Shown: piece by piece, positions 59,494 to 64,000 of the stretch
Layout of the letters: the number at the start of each line of letters is the position of its first letter
Position numbering within the stretch: the stretch's first letter is position 1
From: Shinella pollutisoli
Lineage (GTDB): Bacteria > Pseudomonadota > Alphaproteobacteria > Rhizobiales > Rhizobiaceae
Assembly: GCF_024609765.1 (NCBI RefSeq)
Contig: NZ_JANFDG010000002.1
Coordinates: 186,001 to 250,000 of the forward strand
Direction of reading: 5' to 3'
DNA length: 64,000 bases
Position numbers and translations under genes: made by a program
Notes under the pieces: model-generated
What the model saw: only the letters and a program-made list of their open reading frames with translations
Database searches by the model: none
What the model was told of the DNA's origin: nothing

Positions 59494-60932
59494 TGAGACG
59501 GAACAGAAGAGTCAAAATCCTCGCCACGCTCGGACCGGCATCGTCCGAAGAGCAGATGATCCAGAAACTGCACGAGGCGGGAGCAGACCTGTTCCGCATC
59601 AACATGAGCCACGCAAGCCACGACGTGATGCGCACGCTGATCAGCCGCATCCGCGCCGTGGAGGCGCGTTGCGGCCGGCCGATCGGCATCCTTGCCGACC
59701 TGCAGGGGCCGAAGCTGCGCGTCGGCAAGTTCGCCGAAGGTTCCGCGGAGCTTCAGCCCGGCCAGACCTTCACCCTCGACAACCGCGACGAGCCCGGCGA
59801 CGACAACCGCGTCTTCCTCCCGCATCCGGAAATCCTCGAAGCCGTCAAGCCCGGCCATCGCCTGCTGATCGACGACGGCAAGCTGCACCTGCGCGCCGAG
59901 AAGACCGACGGCAAGTCGATCGTCTGCACGGTCGTCTCCGGCACGAAGATATCCGACCGCAAGGGCGTGAGCCTGCCCGATACGCTGCTGCCCGTCGGCG
60001 CGCTCACCGAGAAGGACCGGGTCGATCTCGACGCGGTGCTGGCGACCGGCAGCGTCGACTGGGTGGCGCTCTCCTTCATCCAGCGGCCGGAGGACCTCGC
60101 CGAGGTGCGCAAGATCGCCCGCGGCCGCGTCGGCCTGATGTCGAAGATCGAGAAGCCGCAGGCGATCGAGCGCATCGACGAGATCATCGAGCTCTCCGAC
60201 GCGCTGATGGTGGCGCGCGGCGACCTCGGCGTGGAAATGCCGCTCGAAGCCGTGCCCGGCCTGCAGAAGCAGCTCATCCGCGCGTGTCGGCGCGCCGGCA
60301 AGCCGGTCGTCGTCGCAACGCAGATGCTCGAATCGATGATCTCCGCGCCGGTGCCGACGCGCGCCGAGGTCTCCGACGTCGCGACCGCCGTCTTCGAGGG
60401 CGCGGACGCGGTGATGCTGTCTGCCGAATCGGCCTCCGGCGCCTATCCGGTCGAGGCGGTCTCGACCATGGCGTCGATCGCCAGCAAGGTCGAGCGCGAC
60501 CCGCATTATCCGGGCATCATCTACGCCCAGCGCACCGCGCCGGAGGCGACCGGGGCCGACGCCATCTCGCTCGCCGCCCGGCAGATCGCCGAGACGCTGA
60601 AGCTGTCGGCCATCGTCTGCTACACCTCCTCGGGCACGACGGGGCTGCGCGCCGCCCGCGAGCGGCCGGAAGTGCCGGTGCTGGCGCTGTCGCCGGTCAT
60701 CGAGACGGCGCGCCGCCTCTCGGTCGTCTGGGGACTGCACTGCGTCGTCACGGGCGATGCGGAGGATCTCGACGACATGGTCAACCGCGCCTGCCGCATC
60801 GTCGTCAGCGAGGAGTTCGGCAAGCCGGGCGACCGCATCATCATCTCGGCCGGCGTGCCGCTCGGCACGCCCGGCGCCACCAACATGCTGCGCATCGCCT
60901 ATATCGGCGCAGACGGCGTAAGCGGCGTCTGA
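59493..60932 (+). CDS. pyk: pyruvate kinase
   Basis: A 479-residue enzyme making pyruvate and ATP from phosphoenolpyruvate and ADP. Motifs: KILATLGPASS, LFRINMSHASHD (substrate Arg), GILADLQGPKLRVG, LMSKIEKPQAIERIDEII (catalytic Lys region), LMVARGDLGVEMP and VVVATQMLESMI, with the C-terminal domain from about residue 350 (SGTTGLRAARERP). It overlaps the DUF1036 gene by one base, an order common in rhizobia. A palindromic repeat lies just downstream. Confidence 0.96.
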   Translation: MRRNRRVKILATLGPASSEEQMIQKLHEAGADLFRINMSHASHDVMRTLISRIRAVEARCGRPIGILADLQGPKLRVGKFAEGSAELQPGQTFTLDNRDEPGDDNRVFLPHPEILEAVKPGHRLLIDDGKLHLRAEKTDGKSIVCTVVSGTKISDRKGVSLPDTLLPVGALTEKDRVDLDAVLATGSVDWVALSFIQRPEDLAEVRKIARGRVGLMSKIEKPQAIERIDEIIELSDALMVARGDLGVEMPLEAVPGLQKQLIRACRRAGKPVVVATQMLESMISAPVPTRAEVSDVATAVFEGADAVMLSAESASGAYPVEAVSTMASIASKVERDPHYPGIIYAQRTAPEATGADAISLAARQIAETLKLSAIVCYTSSGTTGLRAARERPEVPVLALSPVIETARRLSVVWGLHCVVTGDAEDLDDMVNRACRIVVSEEFGKPGDRIIISAGVPLGTPGATNMLRIAYIGADGVSGV

Positions 60933-60954
60933 GCATACCTGAAGGGTAGGGGAG

Positions 60955-61072
60955 CCCCCCTCATCCGGCCTTCGGGCCACCTTCTCCCCGAGGGGAGAAG
61001 GGGAAACGCCGTCGAGGCCGCACCTTTCCTTCTCCCCGGCGGGGAGAAGGTGCCGGCAGGCGGATGAGGGGG
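60955..61072. repeat. mosaic palindromic repeat, copy D
   Basis: CCCTCATCCG at one end and CGGATGAGGG at the other, each followed inward by a CTTCTCCCC/GGGGAGAAGG hairpin, the same orientation as copies A and B. It lies between convergent pyk and the TPR gene, where it may act as a terminator or RNA end protector. Confidence 0.8.
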
Positions 61073-61087
61073 CTTGCCGCAGCGGAC

Positions 61088-61684
61088 TCAGGTGCGCTGG
61101 CCGGTGAGCTTCTCTGCAAGCTCGCCGAGTTCCTTCTGCGCGCGGCGCTCGGAGGGGTAGAGCTCCAGGAAGCGCTCCCAGGCCTCCAGCGCCATCGTGT
61201 CCCGGCCAGTCTCGCCCATGATCGCGGCCATGCCGGCGATGGCGCCGAAATGGCGCGGCTCGATGGCGAGCACGCGGTTGATGTCCGACATGGACTTGCG
61301 GTAGTTGCCGAGCTTGAAGTGCAGTGTCGCGCGGCGGTTCCAGCCCTCGACATAGTCCGGCCTGAGCCGGATCGCCTCGTCGAGGAAATCGAGCGCGGCG
61401 ACGTTCTTCTCGTCGGCGACGGCCTTGTCGGCCCACCGGATCAGGAGATTGACGGTCGGGCTGCCCGAATCCTGCCATTCGCGGCGGATGCGGTCGGCGA
61501 TGCCGCGGGCGGTATCGGGATCGCGCTCGCGCTTCAGCGCGTCGAAGAGCTTGCCGAGCCGTTCCTCGGACGTCTCGAAGGCGGCGGAGGCGCCTTGCGC
61601 GGACGCGGGTTCGGCTGCCCAGGCGGGCGGCGCGAGAACGAGGCAGAGGGTGCAGAACACGAAAAGGCGCATGGCGATCATCAT
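61088..61684 (-). CDS. exported tetratricopeptide-repeat protein
   Basis: A 198-residue protein. The signal peptide ends near PPAWAAE (about residue 24). At least three helical TPR units follow (AALDFLDEAIRLRPDYVEGWNRRATLHFKLGNYRKSMSDINRVLAIEPRHFGAIAGMAAIMGETGRDTMALEAWERFLELYPSERRAQ). Alternative ATG codons at 61681 and 61672 would shorten it slightly. Periplasmic adaptor role likely; partner unknown. Commonly found next to rpmJ in rhizobia. Confidence 0.85.
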   Translation of the reverse strand: MMIAMRLFVFCTLCLVLAPPAWAAEPASAQGASAAFETSEERLGKLFDALKRERDPDTARGIADRIRREWQDSGSPTVNLLIRWADKAVADEKNVAALDFLDEAIRLRPDYVEGWNRRATLHFKLGNYRKSMSDINRVLAIEPRHFGAIAGMAAIMGETGRDTMALEAWERFLELYPSERRAQKELGELAEKLTGQRT

Positions 61685-61750
61685 AAACCGCCTATGCGCC
61701 GCTTCATACCGTTATTTTTCGCCCGCCGTCCGGCAGGCGAAGGAACCGTC

Positions 61751-61876
61751 TCAGCCCTGGCGGGCCTTGAAGCGCGGGTTCTGCTTGTTGATGATGTAGA
61801 CGCGGCCCTTGCGGCGCACGAGGCGGTTCTCGCGGTGGCGGGCCTTGAGCGACTTGAGCGAATTCTTGATCTTCAT
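61751..61876 (-). CDS. rpmJ: 50S ribosomal protein L36 (bL36)
   Basis: A 41-residue basic protein, [20 protein letters not shown] to [11 protein letters not shown]. This is the bL36 form without the full zinc-ribbon Cys set, as found in many alphaproteobacteria (zinc-independent type). It stands alone, away from the large ribosomal clusters. Confidence 0.95.
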   Translation of the reverse strand: MKIKNSLKSLKARHRENRLVRRKGRVYIINKQNPRFKARQG

Positions 61877-61935
61877 TTTTCTGATCCGCGATATTGCAGG
61901 GCGACGTGAAGGCGCCGGATTTCCTCAATTAAAAA

Positions 61936-61953
61936 CGCGCCGGTTGGGGCGCG
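61936..61953 (-). terminator. terminator of the purE-purK operon
   Basis: CGCGCC paired with GGCGCG around a 6-base loop, followed on the minus strand by GTTTTTAATT. It lies about 70 bases past the purK stop. Confidence 0.7.
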
Positions 61954-62023
61954 CTTCCAGGTTGGCAGGCATGTACCCCGTCGCTTTCCGGCTGTCAACC
62001 GTTTGCGGCCGGTTTTCCAGCCC

Positions 62024-63082
62024 TCAGGAGAGCAGCCGGGTGACGTGGCCCATCTTGCGGCCGGGCCGCGCTTCCGTCTTGCCGTAGAGGTGGACGAGCA
62101 CGTCGGCACGGATCAGCCAGGCCGGCACGTCGTCGATGTCCTTGCCGATCAGGTTCTGCATCACGCAGTCCGAATGGCGGCGCGGATCGCCGAGCGGAAG
62201 GCCGGCGACGGCACGGATATGCTGCTCGAACTGCGAGACGACGCAGGCGGCTTCCGTCCAGTGGCCGGAATTGTGCACGCGGGGCGCGATCTCGTTCACG
62301 ACGAGCCCGCCGTCCGGCAGCACGAAGAACTCCACGCCGATGACGCCGACATAGGCGAGGTTTTCCAGGATCGCCCGCGCGGCCTTGCGCGCGGCGTCTA
62401 CCGTCGTCTCGTTCACATGGGCGGGCAGCGTCGAGGTGTGCAGGATGCCGTTGCGGTGGACGTTCTCGGCCGGATCGTAGCAGGCGATCGTGCCGTCGCG
62501 GTCGCGCGCGGCGATGATCGAGATCTCGCGGTCGAAGGGCACGAGGCTTTCGAGGATCATCGGCACGCCGCCGAGCGCGGCGAAGGCGCCTGCGCGATCC
62601 TCGGCGGGCGAGCGGAACAGGCGCTGTCCCTTGCCGTCGTAGCCGAGTCGACGCGTCTTGAGGATGCCGACGCCGGCGAAGCGGTCGAGGGCCTGCTCGA
62701 GGTCGGCCTGGCTGTCGACGGCGGCGAAATCGGCCGTCGCGATGCCGCAGTCGCGCAGGAAGCGCTTCTCGACGAGCCGGTCCTGCGAGACCTCCAGCGC
62801 GCGCGGCGGCGGGTAGACGGGACGCGCCACGGTGAGCGTCATGGCGGCGGCGACGGGCACGTTCTCGAACTCGTAGGTGACGACGTCGGCAGCGCGGGCA
62901 AGTTCGGCGAGCGCCCCCTCGTCGTCGTAGGCGGCGACGATCTGGGCGTTGGCAACCTGCGCGGCCGGGCTGTCGGCCTGCGGCTCGAGGATGACGGTGC
63001 GGAAGTTGAGGCGGGCTGCCGCCATGGCGAGCATGCGGCCGAGCTGGCCGCCGCCGATGATGCCGATCGTGCGGACGCTCAT
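62024..63082 (-). CDS. purK: N5-carboxyaminoimidazole ribonucleotide synthase
   Basis: A 352-residue ATP-grasp enzyme of purine synthesis, making N5-CAIR from AIR, bicarbonate and ATP. Visible: [30 protein letters not shown] at the start, [17 protein letters not shown] in the ATP-binding loop, and [25 protein letters not shown] with the metal Glu/Asn. The start overlaps the purE stop by four bases. A terminator follows. Confidence 0.95.
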   Translation of the reverse strand: MSVRTIGIIGGGQLGRMLAMAAARLNFRTVILEPQADSPAAQVANAQIVAAYDDEGALAELARAADVVTYEFENVPVAAAMTLTVARPVYPPPRALEVSQDRLVEKRFLRDCGIATADFAAVDSQADLEQALDRFAGVGILKTRRLGYDGKGQRLFRSPAEDRAGAFAALGGVPMILESLVPFDREISIIAARDRDGTIACYDPAENVHRNGILHTSTLPAHVNETTVDAARKAARAILENLAYVGVIGVEFFVLPDGGLVVNEIAPRVHNSGHWTEAACVVSQFEQHIRAVAGLPLGDPRRHSDCVMQNLIGKDIDDVPAWLIRADVLVHLYGKTEARPGRKMGHVTRLLS

Positions 63083-63582
63083 AGCGGGCCGTCCACGGGA
63101 TATTCGGCGACCGCCCGCGTCTGCGTCTCGCGCCATTCGTCGAGGCGGTGGGCGAGCTCCGGGTCGGAGAGCGCCAGCACCGCGGCGGCGAGCAGGGCGG
63201 CGTTGATCGCGCCGGCCTTGCCGATCGCCAGCGTTCCGACGGGAATTCCGGCCGGCATCTGCACGATGGAGAGCAGGCTATCCTGGCCGGAGAGCGCCTT
63301 AGACTGCACCGGCACGCCGAAGACCGGCAGCGACGTCATGGCCGCCGTCATTCCGGGCAGGTGGGCGGCGCCGCCGGCCCCCGCGACGATGACCTTGAAG
63401 CCCTCCGCACGCGCGCCGCGGGCGAAGCTGTAGAGCCGGTCCGGCGTGCGGTGCGCCGAAATGATGCGCGCCTCGTAGTCGACGCCGAGCGTGTCGAGCG
63501 TGTCGGCGGCGTTCTTCATCGTCTCCCAGTCGGACTGGCTGCCCATGATGATGGCGACGGGGGGCGTTTCTGTTGTCTTCAA
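63079..63582 (-). CDS. purE: N5-carboxyaminoimidazole ribonucleotide mutase
   Basis: A 167-residue class I PurE converting N5-CAIR to CAIR. Motifs: [27 protein letters not shown] (catalytic His), [20 protein letters not shown] and [28 protein letters not shown]. First gene of the purE-purK pair. Length is normal. Confidence 0.96.
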   Translation of the reverse strand: MKTTETPPVAIIMGSQSDWETMKNAADTLDTLGVDYEARIISAHRTPDRLYSFARGARAEGFKVIVAGAGGAAHLPGMTAAMTSLPVFGVPVQSKALSGQDSLLSIVQMPAGIPVGTLAIGKAGAINAALLAAAVLALSDPELAHRLDEWRETQTRAVAEYPVDGPL

Positions 63583-63598
63583 GGTGTCTGTCCGTCCC

Positions 63599-63802
63599 TC
63601 AGGCGATGATGTCGGGGATGATCTGGTCTTCCAGCTTGGAAATCATGTCCTTGAGCGCCAGCTTCTTCTTCTTCATGCGCTGGATTCTGAGGGCTTCGCA
63701 CCCGGTCTGGATCATGGCGTTTATGGCGGCGTCGTAGTCCTCGTGCTCCTGGCGCAGCCTTGCTACGGCCAGCCGCAATTCTGCCTGATCCTGGTCTGCC
63801 AT
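63599..63802 (-). CDS. YdcH-like (DUF465) small protein
   Basis: A 67-residue basic, helical protein with the DUF465 pattern: [57 protein letters not shown]. It should form a coiled-coil hairpin. It lies 16 bases upstream of purE on the same strand and may be co-transcribed. Function unknown. Confidence 0.88.
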   Translation of the reverse strand: MADQDQAELRLAVARLRQEHEDYDAAINAMIQTGCEALRIQRMKKKKLALKDMISKLEDQIIPDIIA

Positions 63803-64000
63803 GCTATTCGTTCCCCGTCGTCGGAGCAGCGGCGAACCGCCTTCCCCCAGTCATTCCGAAGGCTGCTCCTACCACGAAATCCCCGGTAACGGGAAGTTAT
63901 CCCTCGTCACGTTTTCGCCTTCGACAAATGAAAAATAGCATGGCACACTTGCTTGGTTGCAACCTGGGCCGCCGGCACGCTCGTGCCGGAGGCGAACAAA
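63803..64000. other. right-edge intergenic region, no gene seen
   Basis: No frame with a ribosome site and coding character is seen in these 198 bases. It should hold the promoter of the YdcH-purE-purK unit. A hairpin-like GCCGGCACG/CGTGCCGG lies near 63971-63990 and may be the terminator of a gene beyond the window. Confidence 0.4.

Noticed and set aside
61685..61750. Terminator after rpmJ
   Set aside because: A stem can be drawn, but on the transcribed strand it is followed by A residues instead of T, so a terminator is not supported.

Overview
The window is high-GC chromosomal DNA from an alphaproteobacterium of the order Hyphomicrobiales, most likely Rhizobiaceae (Rhizobium/Ensifer/Shinella type). 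The markers are CpdR, GapR, an Omp10-type lipoprotein, homospermidine synthase, the gapR-DUF1244-formylglutamate amidohydrolase-DUF1036-pyk order, and rhizobial-type intergenic repeats. Genus cannot be fixed by eye.

Layout. 1-6.8 kb: transglutaminase / ATP-grasp-alpha-E / DUF2126 transglutaminase cluster, minus strand, with a repeat between two of its genes. 6.9-10.4 kb: VOC protein, DUF899 protein, ilvD. 10.5-15.6 kb: sugar-acid catabolism cluster (two GntR-type regulators, small VOC protein, UxaA-type dehydratase, dgoD). 15.7-18.3 kb: acyltransferase, small lipoprotein, tRNA-Val(GAC), cpdR and an N-formylglutamate amidohydrolase. 18.26-21.97 kb: a small low-GC genomic island, described below. 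22.2-26.0 kb: hisN, an alpha/beta hydrolase, an Hsp20 gene behind a heat-shock promoter and ROSE-like RNA thermometer, and threonine aldolase. 26.3-32.9 kb: gltB and gltD (glutamate synthase). 33-36.7 kb: RTX protein, two PepSY proteins and a two-component system. 36.8-45.5 kb: envelope and sugar-nucleotide genes (SGNH-like protein, MltB-type transglycosylase, galU, beta-barrel protein, kdsD, NfeD/SPFH pair) and hemH. 45.6-53.6 kb: 5'-nucleotidase with LysM, omp10, hss, and the pepF-pabB-pabC operon. 53.8-64 kb: an NtrC-type regulator, a DUF882 peptidase, gapR, DUF1244, a second formylglutamate amidohydrolase, DUF1036, pyk, a TPR protein, rpmJ, purE-purK and a YdcH-like gene.

The most interesting region is the island at 18293-21938. 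It is bounded by a perfect 35-bp direct repeat that is the terminator end of a predicted minus-strand small RNA (about 22018 to 21939). It carries an IS5-type element and one long gene (19373-21799) that joins a SIR2-type NADase domain to a P-loop NTPase and a helical C-terminus. That is the architecture of SIR2-STAND antiphage proteins. No integrase is visible. The simplest reading is a site-specifically inserted defence cargo that used the sRNA 3' end as its attachment site.

Other notable points are a mosaic palindromic repeat family present four times, one copy inserted in frame in pabC; a rhizobial repeat that supplies the stop codon of the DUF2126 gene; nested inverted repeats in the gltB leader; and an SGNH-like protein without its expected catalytic Ser and His.
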